This document shows positions 1-8,172 of a DNA stretch of 64,000 nucleotides, one piece after another. Location of the stretch: positions 1 to 64,000 of the forward strand of contig MHBI01000005.1 in the NCBI GenBank assembly GCA_001804815.1. Direction: 5' to 3'. The stretch comes from Lentisphaerae bacterium GWF2_50_93. GTDB taxonomy: Bacteria; Verrucomicrobiota; Lentisphaeria; Victivallales; GWF2-50-93. Below the pieces are notes generated by a model. That model had not been told where the DNA came from. It ran no database searches and worked only from the letters and a program-made list of their open reading frames with translations. The position numbers and the translations under genes are program-made. Each line of letters starts with the position of its first letter. Within the stretch, counting starts at the first letter, position 1.

Positions 1-280
1 ATAACACATTAATGTCACACATGTTATATCCTGATGATGAATCCTGAAGGGATTGAGTAATACAGCCTGTGGTTTCAACCACAGGACATATATGGAAAAG
101 TGATTCGTCCTGTAGGGACGGAGTATGCTCTGCCCCTTCAGGGCAAAACAAATTTCGAGATCTAATACCTATGGTTGAAACCATAGGCTTTATTACCTTA
201 CGCATTCCATGCGTAAAGATAAATTAGTCATAACATCATTATTATGTGATTGTTGCGCTTAAGCTATCGGCATCGGCGCC
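1..280 (+). mobile_element. MITE family A, copy 1 (cut by window edge)
   Basis: This is a non-coding palindrome-rich element. It is nearly identical, in inverted orientation, to 25904-26197. Internal hairpins include CCTGTGGTTTCAACCACAGG near 77-96 and CCTATGGTTGAAACCATAGG near 168-187. The right end (CTTAAG followed by CTATCGGCATCGG, to about 280) is a decayed form of the intact terminal repeat of the second copy. The left terminus lies outside the window. No reading frame is conserved between the two copies, so it is interpreted as a non-autonomous element. Confidence 0.8.
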
Positions 281-341
281 AGTCTATCTAAGATCATCAA
301 TTACAATATTATAAGTGTAAATTATGCAGGGAAGAGCATAA

Positions 342-1679
342 TCATTTCGCGATAGCCGGGACCAGTTCGAAATGGTGCGGCTTGGGCTGTGCGGCGGCGC
401 GGATCTTGGCGTCTGCATCCTTGGTCTGCTGTGTCAGCTTTTCAAACTGTTCCTTCTGGCTGGCATCACCGCCCTGGACCGCCTTGGAGACATTGCGCCA
501 TTGGCCTACAACCCCTTCCTTCGAACCGACAAGTTGGAGTATGCTACGGCACTGGTCGGCGATCGGACCCTTTTCCAGGAGTCCCATGTTCCAACCCTTG
601 GCAAGATCGGCTGCTGGGACTGTCCCCACTATCACGCCATCAATGCTCACATCGTATTTATCGGCCTTCAGCCCGCTGACCGTCAGAATGTACTGGCTCA
701 GCTTCTCCACACAGTCCGTGATGGCGAGTACAGGACGTGCGTCATTCGGAACTGGGAACGGCAATGAGTTGTCGAGTCTATCGAAAGAGAGTTTTTCTCC
801 ATCCATCTTCACGTTCTCGATCTTGCACTGGACGGCTTCACCTGCGGTCCCGGCAGCGGCGTCGATTGTCGCACGGCTGACAAGTCCGGGAGCGTTGAGT
901 CCTGAAAGAAGTGCGGCGGCCATGGTCAGCTGTCCGGTATATCCTGGATGGACCGGGTCACCCATCATGCTCACGGGCTGCTTGTCCTTCTTCGCCCACA
1001 CTTCGAGGAAAGCCTTGAGATGATCGGCCCCGTCCATGTTCGGCTGTGCGGCAAGCATTCCTTTCATGGTCCCCAGGTTGTTGGATATGATTTCATTCGG
1101 CTTGTTCGCGGCCCAGAAGTCGACGAGTGCGCCGAACTGGTTCGCGTACGGGATGTTCTCCTTTTCTGAAAGCGTCTTGAGCGCAGCAGAAAACTCCTGC
1201 AGCTTGGCGTTTCCGCTGTCGAGCTTCGCCGTCGAGCTGCCGTTGTTCACCGGGCTGGGTGAGAGGAGCACGGGACGCGCCTTTGCCTCGCGGATGCGGG
1301 CGAGAAGGGTCCCCATGTTCTCCATGAACTTCTCCGTGGCGAATCCGCCCTTGTCGTTCATGCCCAGTTCGACTGACACGACCGTCGGATTCCATGCAGC
1401 GACATCATAGTTGAAGCGTGCGAGTACTTTCGGGATCGTGTCACCTCCTACGCCCGAGTTGCGGAAGCAGAAGTTCAGGTTCGGGAAACGCGCATAGCAG
1501 AATGCCTCGAAGTAGTTCGAATGCAAGTGCTGGGCGGTGATACTGTCGCCGACCATGACCCAGGTGTCGCCGTCCTTGAGCGGGAATTCCCCCTGCGCAT
1601 TTGCGAAGTTCGCACCCATGCATGCGAGCAACCCGACCGCCGTCAAACCGAACCATCTCCTGATCTTCGCCATCCTCAT
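342..1679 (-). CDS. secreted SGNH/GDSL hydrolase
   Basis: This is a 445-residue exported esterase-like protein. A Sec signal peptide (positive start, hydrophobic residues 10-22, cleavage near NAQG) precedes an SGNH domain. Block I is GDSIT with the predicted nucleophile Ser46, a Gly block follows (GVGGD), block III is GMND, and block V is DPVHPG near residue 243 with the Asp/His of the triad. The C-terminal ~170 residues form an extra region without a motif I recognise. The start ATG is preceded by AGGAG at good spacing. The family removes acyl groups from polysaccharides or lipids; the substrate cannot be read from sequence. It stands alone, beside a MITE. Confidence 0.85.
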   Translation of the reverse strand: MRMAKIRRWFGLTAVGLLACMGANFANAQGEFPLKDGDTWVMVGDSITAQHLHSNYFEAFCYARFPNLNFCFRNSGVGGDTIPKVLARFNYDVAAWNPTVVSVELGMNDKGGFATEKFMENMGTLLARIREAKARPVLLSPSPVNNGSSTAKLDSGNAKLQEFSAALKTLSEKENIPYANQFGALVDFWAANKPNEIISNNLGTMKGMLAAQPNMDGADHLKAFLEVWAKKDKQPVSMMGDPVHPGYTGQLTMAAALLSGLNAPGLVSRATIDAAAGTAGEAVQCKIENVKMDGEKLSFDRLDNSLPFPVPNDARPVLAITDCVEKLSQYILTVSGLKADKYDVSIDGVIVGTVPAADLAKGWNMGLLEKGPIADQCRSILQLVGSKEGVVGQWRNVSKAVQGGDASQKEQFEKLTQQTKDADAKIRAAAQPKPHHFELVPAIAK

Positions 1680-1849
1680 TGCAATCTCCTATCTTTAATT
1701 TTGATTTTCATGATTTTCGCAAGCTGGGAAGATAGTATTGAAACAGGAGGGTGTCAATGCAGCACAGGCAAGATGCCTGTGGTTATGAGCTTGATTCATT
1801 CCGTTGTCCAGACTATTTTACTGGGCTGTTTGCAAAATTGTCTGGGATC

Positions 1850-1889
1850 GCCACCAACTTGGTGGCTCTCAAGACCGGCAAGTTGCCGG
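1850..1889. repeat. pair of short perfect hairpins
   Basis: Two compact palindromes lie close together: GCCACCAACTTGGTGGC at 1850-1866 and CCGGCAAGTTGCCGG at 1875-1889. They share the loop-proximal AACTT/AAGTT pattern and resemble REP units. They lie directly upstream of a possible gene remnant in the 1680-2323 gap. Confidence 0.6.
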
Positions 1890-1898
1890 CGTTCCTAT

Positions 1899-2015
1899 TC
1901 GAACGATCCCGATCTTCCAGCCGTTACGCCGCAACCGGGTTATGGCGGCCCCGGAGACGCTACAGGCTCTGAAGAAGATGTGAAGACTGACTACAAAAAC
2001 CCACAGAAGAAATGA
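1899..2015 (+). pseudogene. possible 3' gene remnant
   Basis: Reading the frame that ends at TGA 2013-2015 gives a coherent hydrophilic tail (NDPDLPAVTPQPGYGGPGD, then about 20 further acidic/lysine-rich residues), unlike the junk upstream. Upstream of about 1895 the frame is occupied by REP-like hairpins and no start or SD is present. I read it as the end of a gene whose 5' part was removed. No family is recognised, and the match to coding sequence is a judgement from composition only. Confidence 0.25.
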
Positions 2016-2040
2016 AACTTTAGAATCTCCATATTCTTAC

Positions 2041-2172
2041 GAGCTGATTTCTAAAATACAAGAAAACGCTTGTTGCGGAAACAAACCCGTTGGAGTTTTC
2101 AACTTCAGTTGTGTCTTATCATCAACAGTAAGCACATCTAAAGCTGTGAACTCCTACTTTAAAAATCAGCTC
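2041..2172. mobile_element. MITE family D, copy 1
   Basis: The element is a 132-bp non-coding segment bounded by inverted ends: GAGCTGATTTCTAAA at 2041 and TTTAAAAATCAGCTC ending at 2172 (14 of 15 positions complementary). The inside carries an AACGCTTGTTGCGGAAAC block and CCGTTGGAGTT. A related copy lies at 37686-37809. No open reading frame is shared. Confidence 0.6.
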
Positions 2173-2323
2173 AATAGAGGCAATTATGAAATTGCCTATT
2201 ACCTGTAGGGGTTTTCCCCCATCTGGCATTAGGGTTAATCCCTACTGCGGCCGAACCGATGCATATGTATATTCTTGTGCAAAGGGATTTTTACGGCACA
2301 CTAAATCTATCATGGAGGAAGTC

Positions 2324-2794
2324 ATGAACACGAAATCCGTACTAGTGGTGATCATCGTATTGTACTTCATCTGCCATGGACTCATGGCGCAGGAAATCCA
2401 GAAGTCCGTAGTGAAAGAAGCGGATGGCACGGTCACCGAAACGACAGTGACAAAAAAGCAGGTGCCCGATACGCCTAATGTGCCATACTGCCTGTCACGC
2501 GGCATAGTCAATATTGCCACATGCCCCCTTGAAATACCCCGCTGCATGATCTATGACAACACCGTGATTCCCGTGATCGGACTCGTTGGAGGAGTCATCG
2601 AAGGAGCCGGGATGACCGTATACCGCGCGTTGAGCGGAACTGCCGACATCGTCGCGCTTGGATTCTCCGGAAAGGGATTTCATTCGGAGAGGTTCCCCGA
2701 TTTCGTCTGGAGTTCCAAATGGTTCCCGACGACAGAACAGGTCATAATCGAGAAGACCATCATCGAGAAGGAAAAAACACCACCGGCGAAGTGA
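2324..2794 (+). CDS. small secreted protein, TIGR04073-like (exosortase-system-associated)
   Basis: This is a 156-residue exported protein. The start chosen is ATG 2324, because GGAGG lies 8 bases upstream and it begins a clean signal peptide ending near LMAQ; the longer upstream frame lacks both. The mature part has the pattern LSRGIVNIATCPLEIPR, then a Gly-rich GLVGGVIEGAG segment, and an aromatic C-terminal part with PDFVWSSKWFP. This arrangement matches the TIGR04073 family that PVC bacteria encode in numbers, named for co-occurrence with exosortase/PEP-CTERM sorting. The molecular function is not known. It stands alone here. Confidence 0.65.
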   Translation: MNTKSVLVVIIVLYFICHGLMAQEIQKSVVKEADGTVTETTVTKKQVPDTPNVPYCLSRGIVNIATCPLEIPRCMIYDNTVIPVIGLVGGVIEGAGMTVYRALSGTADIVALGFSGKGFHSERFPDFVWSSKWFPTTEQVIIEKTIIEKEKTPPAK

Positions 2795-2950
2795 GGTGAA
2801 GCTGATCAAAACTATTTCCGGATGAGAATTAACTTGTCTTGATGATAAGCGGAAGCGAATCCATGGCATGTCGCACCGCAGCTTCCTGATTCCAAAAATC
2901 AGAGTATATTGGTTTAGGGTCAACTAATACCCTCCTCCCAGGAGACGTTA

Positions 2951-3517
2951 ATGAAGGTGATAGACAGCGACATGCCTGATGAGCATTATTGGAATAGCCT
3001 GTTTGATATTCCACTTGTCATCCGATGGCTGGGCATGAAGTGCGTTGCCGGCCCAATTGTCGAGGTTGGCTGCGGATATGGAACTTTCACCATTCCAGTT
3101 GCCAAGGAGACAGGCAACCAAGTACTGGCTTTCGACATAGATCCCGACATGATTAAGAAAGCGCGTAACAACGTGCAACACGCCGGCCTTGCAAATGTCC
3201 AGTTCTATCTACGTGACGTCATCGACTCTGGGACTGGACTGGAACCCAGCAGTGCCGGAATGGTCTTGCTTTTCAACATCCTCCACTTCGACGAGAGACG
3301 GATACTGCTTGAAGAGGCTTCCCGGATCCTCAGGCCTTCCGGGGTTGCTGCAGTTATTCATTGGCGAAAGGACATAGAGACACCGTGCGGCCCCGAGGTC
3401 AGCATGCGGCCTGACCAGGATATAATTCTTGCTTCCATCCGCGGTCTCGATCTGCATTTCAAAGGCACGTGCGGGATTTTGGAACCATATCACTGGGGAA
3501 TGCAGCTGATCAAATGA
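2951..3517 (+). CDS. class I SAM-dependent methyltransferase
   Basis: The product is a 188-residue Rossmann-type methyltransferase. Motif I is VEVGCGYGTF (about residues 37-46), the acidic ribose-binding end of strand 2 is AFDIDP, and a post-motif ILRPSGVAAV segment matches the UbiE/Methyltransf_11/25 group. The start ATG has AGGAG 7 bases upstream. No substrate-recognition domain is attached, so the acceptor cannot be stated. It is flanked by unrelated genes and is probably monocistronic. Confidence 0.8.
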   Translation: MKVIDSDMPDEHYWNSLFDIPLVIRWLGMKCVAGPIVEVGCGYGTFTIPVAKETGNQVLAFDIDPDMIKKARNNVQHAGLANVQFYLRDVIDSGTGLEPSSAGMVLLFNILHFDERRILLEEASRILRPSGVAAVIHWRKDIETPCGPEVSMRPDQDIILASIRGLDLHFKGTCGILEPYHWGMQLIK

Positions 3518-3623
3518 TTCTCCTGCGTAAATTCGACAGGATACCGTGTGTAATGGAGATACAGACTTATTCCGTGAAACTGATGGATACAAGGCGGAAG
3601 CAACTGCCGTCGCCAAAGCCCTG

Positions 3624-5897
3624 CTAAGACTTCAGCTTCACGATTACCTCGAATTTACCGCCTTTGCTTGATGGAAGCAGCGTACCGTCGAGTTTCCTGC
3701 CGTTGACGGTTATCTCGGAAATCTTCCTGCAGCCTTTGGACTGGTCGTATGAGATCTCATATTCCGCGCCTCTGAAATGCCTTGTGACAGAGCACTTCTT
3801 CCATTTAGGTGGCAGACATGGATCGATGCGCAAACCTTCGGCTTCCGGTTTCAGCCCGAACACGCTGTTCATCATTACGACGTAGAACCAGCCGGCCGTT
3901 CCCGTGCCCCAGCTCTGTCCGACTGTACCGTAGCGGTAGCTGTCCTTGATTGCGAAATAGCTGTTGCAGAAGACATACGGCTCGCAGTTCTTCTTCCAGT
4001 ATTTGTTGTCGAACGGAAGCATCTTGTGGATGCCCATTGAGACTTTGTCATTGCGCTTGAGCATGCAGTCGGCCATGAGCTTGAACGTGCTGGCATGTAG
4101 ATAAACGCCGCCGTTCTCGTGAGTGCCGGGTGTCTTGACGGACGATTCACCGATCTTCGGATCCCAGTGGGTGTAGGCGTCAAGGACCTTGATAGTCCCA
4201 AGATCTATCTCGAGATGCTTGTCACAGGATTTCATCGCGTGCAGTCCTTTGTCGGCATCGGCTATTCCGGAAATTATCGCCCATGCCTGCGGCAGGAGGT
4301 AAAGCCTGCCTTCCTTGTTCTTGCGCGAACCGAGAGTTTCACCGTCGTCGTTGTAGGCCCTGAGATACCAGTCGCCGTCCCAGCCATGCCTGTTGACAAT
4401 TTCCTTCATTTCAGCGCCGCGTTCTGCGGATTTCGCAAGATCCTTGGTGCGACCCGTGAGCTTTGCGAGTTCCGCAAACTGGCTGTTCGCGAGATACCAC
4501 GCCATCGAGAGCCAGATGCTAACACCCTTTCCTTTCGGGCCGACATACTGCAGGCAGTCGTTCCAGTCGCCGCTCCTCATCTTCATCATGCCGAACAAAG
4601 CACGGTCATTCCAGTAGAAGTCTATCGCACGTTTCACGTGCTCGTAGAGCGAAGCCTTCGTGCCGTCATTGAAAGGCACTTCCTTTTCAAGGAGTGAAAG
4701 ATCGCCAGTCTCCATGACCAGCTGGTGTACGGCATACGCGATCCACACATGGTTGTCTGAGAAATCCTTGTCCTGTATCTTGCCGCCAATCCAGGTGCGA
4801 GGCGCATAACCGGTGCTATACTGGTAGGAGAGGACACGATGCAGCTGCCTCTCAGATTCCTTCGGATTGATTATCGCCAGCGCCCAGATGTCCTGGATCT
4901 GGTCGCGGAACCCATTGTGCCTGACGCGCGCCCACTGCGTACCGAGCGAGAGCTGGCGCTGAAGCCAGGGGTGGAAGAAGGAGTTCAGGAGCGGATCCGG
5001 CGTAGTGATGGAATCTCCTCCAAGAAGGCAAGTTATCCTGGTTTTGACTTTTTCCAGTTCCTTCTCGATCGCGCCTCCCTTGAAAAACTTTGCTCTCAGC
5101 TTCGAGATGTCCGAATTGTCCTTGCCGCCGCCTGCGATCACATGGAATACAATTTCCTTTCCGGCTGGGATCGTGAACTCGGTCTCTACGGCGCAGCAGC
5201 TCTTCTCCATTTCTGAGCCCGTGTTCGCGCAGTGTCCGCGGACAACTGCATCCGGCCGCTGTTCAGTGCCGTGTCCGGCGAACCCGTTCATCGAGCAGTC
5301 GAATCCGGACATTTTCTTGTTGATCGTCATGTAGATGCTGACTTCGTCGGCGCCGTCGAATTCCTGGCGCTTCCTGATGACGATCGAATTGAGCTTCTTG
5401 TCGAAACCCGCCTTGCCGCCGTAGTATGTCTGAGGCTTGAAGAAACCATCGAACATTGTGTTGAAGAATGCGAACGCCTTGAACTTCCTGGTGTTTTTTC
5501 CGGTATTGCGGAGTTTCGCGGTCCAGATTTCACAGACCTCCTTTTCAGGCACAAACATCCTGAATGAGGATTCAATGCCATCGTATTTCTGAATGATTTC
5601 GGAATAACCGAGTCCGTGAATGCAGCGGTACCCCTTGCGGAACTGGTCGACCGGCAGGCCGTTGAGCGACCAGAATTTTCCGGTCTGCTGGTCTCGCAGG
5701 AAAAGCATCCTGTTGAAGACGATCTCTATCCTGCGCCCCATCTTGTCCTGGGTGATGGATTCACCCTTGGCGGTCTGGGAGAACAAGGCGACATAGTTTT
5801 CATTCCACATGTAGTTGTACCAGTCGCGCGGAGTGTCGGGCGTGTTTATTTCGAATGCCGTTGCATTGTCGATGTATTGTCCGTATTTTGTTTTCAA
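3624..5897 (-). CDS. glycoside hydrolase family 94 phosphorylase (cellobiose/chitobiose phosphorylase-like)
   Basis: This 757-residue cytoplasmic enzyme would split a beta-linked disaccharide with phosphate, giving a sugar 1-phosphate. An N-terminal beta-sandwich (to about 270) is followed by an (alpha/alpha)6 barrel. Family hallmarks visible are RVRHNGFRDQIQD, FSDNHVWIAYA, and SGDWND near residue 440, where the Asp corresponds to the general acid of chitobiose phosphorylase. The start is TTG: AAGGAG lies four bases upstream and no in-frame ATG fits. The length is typical for the family. Acceptor specificity (cellobiose, chitobiose, laminaribiose) cannot be assigned. It is a single gene with no transporter alongside. 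Confidence 0.85.
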   Translation of the reverse strand: MKTKYGQYIDNATAFEINTPDTPRDWYNYMWNENYVALFSQTAKGESITQDKMGRRIEIVFNRMLFLRDQQTGKFWSLNGLPVDQFRKGYRCIHGLGYSEIIQKYDGIESSFRMFVPEKEVCEIWTAKLRNTGKNTRKFKAFAFFNTMFDGFFKPQTYYGGKAGFDKKLNSIVIRKRQEFDGADEVSIYMTINKKMSGFDCSMNGFAGHGTEQRPDAVVRGHCANTGSEMEKSCCAVETEFTIPAGKEIVFHVIAGGGKDNSDISKLRAKFFKGGAIEKELEKVKTRITCLLGGDSITTPDPLLNSFFHPWLQRQLSLGTQWARVRHNGFRDQIQDIWALAIINPKESERQLHRVLSYQYSTGYAPRTWIGGKIQDKDFSDNHVWIAYAVHQLVMETGDLSLLEKEVPFNDGTKASLYEHVKRAIDFYWNDRALFGMMKMRSGDWNDCLQYVGPKGKGVSIWLSMAWYLANSQFAELAKLTGRTKDLAKSAERGAEMKEIVNRHGWDGDWYLRAYNDDGETLGSRKNKEGRLYLLPQAWAIISGIADADKGLHAMKSCDKHLEIDLGTIKVLDAYTHWDPKIGESSVKTPGTHENGGVYLHASTFKLMADCMLKRNDKVSMGIHKMLPFDNKYWKKNCEPYVFCNSYFAIKDSYRYGTVGQSWGTGTAGWFYVVMMNSVFGLKPEAEGLRIDPCLPPKWKKCSVTRHFRGAEYEISYDQSKGCRKISEITVNGRKLDGTLLPSSKGGKFEVIVKLKS

Positions 5898-5956
5898 ACA
5901 TCTCCTTGTCTTTATGTTAAGTAAGGCAGCTTTTTAAACCGCCAGTATTAAAGAAT

Positions 5957-5984
5957 TGTCGGGCTAAAGCCCAACATACTTATA
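5957..5984. repeat. REP hairpin, GGGCTAAAGCCC type
   Basis: This is a short palindrome, GGGCTAAAGCCC, followed by AACATACTTATA. The same tail follows a sister hairpin (GGACTAAAGTCC) at 63265-63292, so the two are copies of one family. It lies in the 331-bp gap between the GH94 gene and the kinase gene. Confidence 0.6.
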
Positions 5985-6122
5985 GAGTTCCCATTTTTTT
6001 AGGTTTATCAGCCACCGAGGACATGTCCAGGAAAGAACTTTGCAGCCAACCAAATGAAGAAAAGCAATGAAAGAAATCCTGCAGCAAGAATCAATATTGC
6101 CCTACGCATACGTTTATTCATA
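5964..6122 (-). CDS. possible 52-residue membrane peptide
   Basis: A short reading frame begins MNKRMRRAILILAAGFLSLL: three or more basic residues, then a 15-20 residue hydrophobic stretch, consistent with one membrane anchor. GAGGGG precedes the ATG. The C-terminal third runs into the REP hairpin at 5957-5984, so that portion is probably not selected; the original stop may have been lost. No family is recognised. Support is the SD plus the signal-anchor pattern only. Confidence 0.3.
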
Positions 6123-6229
6123 CTTTCCCCTCTAATAACGAAAAATCCATAACCGATACAATTGACTTTTTCCGGATCAAATTCAAATGGATTTATGTTT
6201 TTTCAGGAACTTGGAAGGAAACGCATTTC

Positions 6230-7885
6230 CTACTTATTCTGGGAGTGCGGAGGCGGTAGAGGGTGTGAAAAGTAATTTCTGAAGGCTATTTTTATTTTCT
6301 CATCGAGCAGCTGCATCAATTTCGCGGTCTGCTCCTTTGTCAGGACGGACTCGGCCTTTTTCTGCATATCAGCATTGATCCTACCGAGATTTTCCTTGAA
6401 TTCAAAACCTCTGGAGGGCCTGTTATCCCTGAGCTGCTTCAGCTCCTTGAAATAGTCCTTCACGATTGGCGCGAGCCTCTCCCTCTCCTTTTCATTTAGT
6501 CCGAGTCTCGGCGATAGAATGACGCTGTAAAAAAGCGCGCCCTTGTCCGGCTTTTCCGGATTTTCCCCTGCCGTTGCATGGAGTTCAGATTTTACAGGAG
6601 AAGGCTGCGTCACATGAGTGGAGGTGCTCCCGTGGCTTTCAACTGTCTTGTTTTCGGGAACTGCATCCTTATTTACGGCAACCGCTGGAACTGCTTCATG
6701 TTTTCGAACCGGCTTTGATTCCTTCATGCCGGCCGGCTCGGGAATATCCTCGTTTACGATCGACGGCAGCTCCTCATCGTTGGAATCAACCGATTTCTTC
6801 TTATGGCCCTGGCTGATCAGTATCATCACTGTGACGACCACGCAAAATGCTATTACTACTGTCGCGATCTTCACGAGCCAGGCTTTCTTCGAATGCTGAT
6901 TTCCTGATGCTCCAGCAATCACCGGCGCAGCCACCCTGTCATCCAGCACATCGTCAATGTCATCTATCACCTCCTGCCACGATTCCTGCCGTTCCATCCT
7001 GTCCTTCGCCATCATCTTCGAAATCAGAAGATCGCATTTCGCAGACAGTTTCGGGTTTATTTCCCTGACTGGGGTGAGCTGCTCTGAAATCACCCTGGCA
7101 AGAATGCCCATGGTGCTTGTGGCGTTGTATGGAAGGTGTCCGGTCAGCATGTGATATAGGGTCGCACCGAGGGAGTAGATGTCGGCCCGCTGGTCAATGT
7201 CCTTTTCGGCCTTCGCCTGCTCGGGGCTCATGTAATAGGGAGTGCCTACGATAAAGCCTGTCATCGTGATGGAGCAATCGTCCTTGAGGCTTTTCGAGAT
7301 TCCCATGTCCATCAGCTTGACGGCGCCACCTTCCTCGATCATGATGTTCGCTGGCTTGATGTCGCGGTGGAGGATGCGGTGCTTGTCCCAGGCGTACAAG
7401 AGGGATTCGGCCACTTTCCTTGCTATTGACAAGGCGTCCTTCTCATCGAAAACCGTTCCGGAATCGAGCATTGAGTCAAGCGTTTTACCGTCGACATATG
7501 AAGTTGCAAGGAAATAAAGGCCGTTCGCATGCCCGGCTTCGTATGCGGAAACAATTCCCGGATGATCGAGTTTCGCGACCATCTTCATTTCGTTGATGAA
7601 CCGCGCGATGAGTTCGGGGTCCTTGGAAAGCGACGGGGAAAGTATTTTCAGCGCGACCTTCCTCTGCATCGAGTCCTGCGTGGAAAGCCAGACTTCGCCC
7701 ATTCCGCCCTTGCCAAGCAGCATGCCGAGTTCATAGCCGCCGAGGATCATTCCGGGCGCCATGAGGTTTTCCGGGGCCTTCACGGCATTACGGCAGCCGG
7801 GACACTGTATGATCTTGCCGGCGAGGGTCGCCTCGGCCTCGATCTCAGTCCCGCACTTCAGGCAGTTGAATTTGATGTCCGGCAT
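6230..7885 (-). CDS. membrane-anchored Ser/Thr protein kinase with N-terminal zinc ribbon
   Basis: The 551-residue Hanks-type kinase begins with a four-Cys ribbon (C8, C11, C28, C31). The kinase domain spans about 51-310: Gly loop GKGGMGEVW, Lys80, HRDIKP at 173-178, DMG (not DFG) at 193-195, GTPYYMSPEQ, and ADIYSLG. One transmembrane helix lies near 335-357. A Ser/Pro-rich linker follows, then a ~90-residue helical extracytoplasmic domain with many charged residues (NEKERERLAPIVKDYFKEL). All catalytic residues are present, so it should be active. It lies near a second kinase (divergent) and an ECF sigma factor, a typical PVC signalling neighbourhood. Confidence 0.9.
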   Translation of the reverse strand: MPDIKFNCLKCGTEIEAEATLAGKIIQCPGCRNAVKAPENLMAPGMILGGYELGMLLGKGGMGEVWLSTQDSMQRKVALKILSPSLSKDPELIARFINEMKMVAKLDHPGIVSAYEAGHANGLYFLATSYVDGKTLDSMLDSGTVFDEKDALSIARKVAESLLYAWDKHRILHRDIKPANIMIEEGGAVKLMDMGISKSLKDDCSITMTGFIVGTPYYMSPEQAKAEKDIDQRADIYSLGATLYHMLTGHLPYNATSTMGILARVISEQLTPVREINPKLSAKCDLLISKMMAKDRMERQESWQEVIDDIDDVLDDRVAAPVIAGASGNQHSKKAWLVKIATVVIAFCVVVTVMILISQGHKKKSVDSNDEELPSIVNEDIPEPAGMKESKPVRKHEAVPAVAVNKDAVPENKTVESHGSTSTHVTQPSPVKSELHATAGENPEKPDKGALFYSVILSPRLGLNEKERERLAPIVKDYFKELKQLRDNRPSRGFEFKENLGRINADMQKKAESVLTKEQTAKLMQLLDEKIKIAFRNYFSHPLPPPHSQNK

Positions 7886-7900
7886 ATCTCGTCCTTTTCT

Positions 7901-8073
7901 GGATGGATGGATTGTTGGATTAATGGATAATTGGGGTTGGACTCAAAGAAAAACCAAAAAATCCTTCCTTCCTGCAAAATATTATATAAATCATTTCTCT
8001 TTTCCCAAATATTATTCTATGCCTATGTATCTATTACGCAACCATCCAGCAATCCATTAATCCAATCATCCAT
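7901..8073. repeat. inverted-arm cassette, GGATTGYTGGAT type, copy 1
   Basis: Low-complexity arms face each other: GGATGGATGGATTGTTGGAT at 7901-7920 and the complementary AACCATCCAGCAATCC, running on through TTAATCCAATCATCCATC, at 8040-8073. The AT-rich spacer of about 100 bp has no credible gene. Close relatives lie at 29666-29841 and 42672-42845. It occupies the divergent intergenic space between the two kinase genes. Confidence 0.7.
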
Positions 8074-8172
8074 CGGGCAATACTACATTTCGTCATACTA
8101 TAATACGCAATATGCCAATAGGTTATTATATTACATAGATTCCAAATAATTTAAAAATGGGCAAATCTGATT

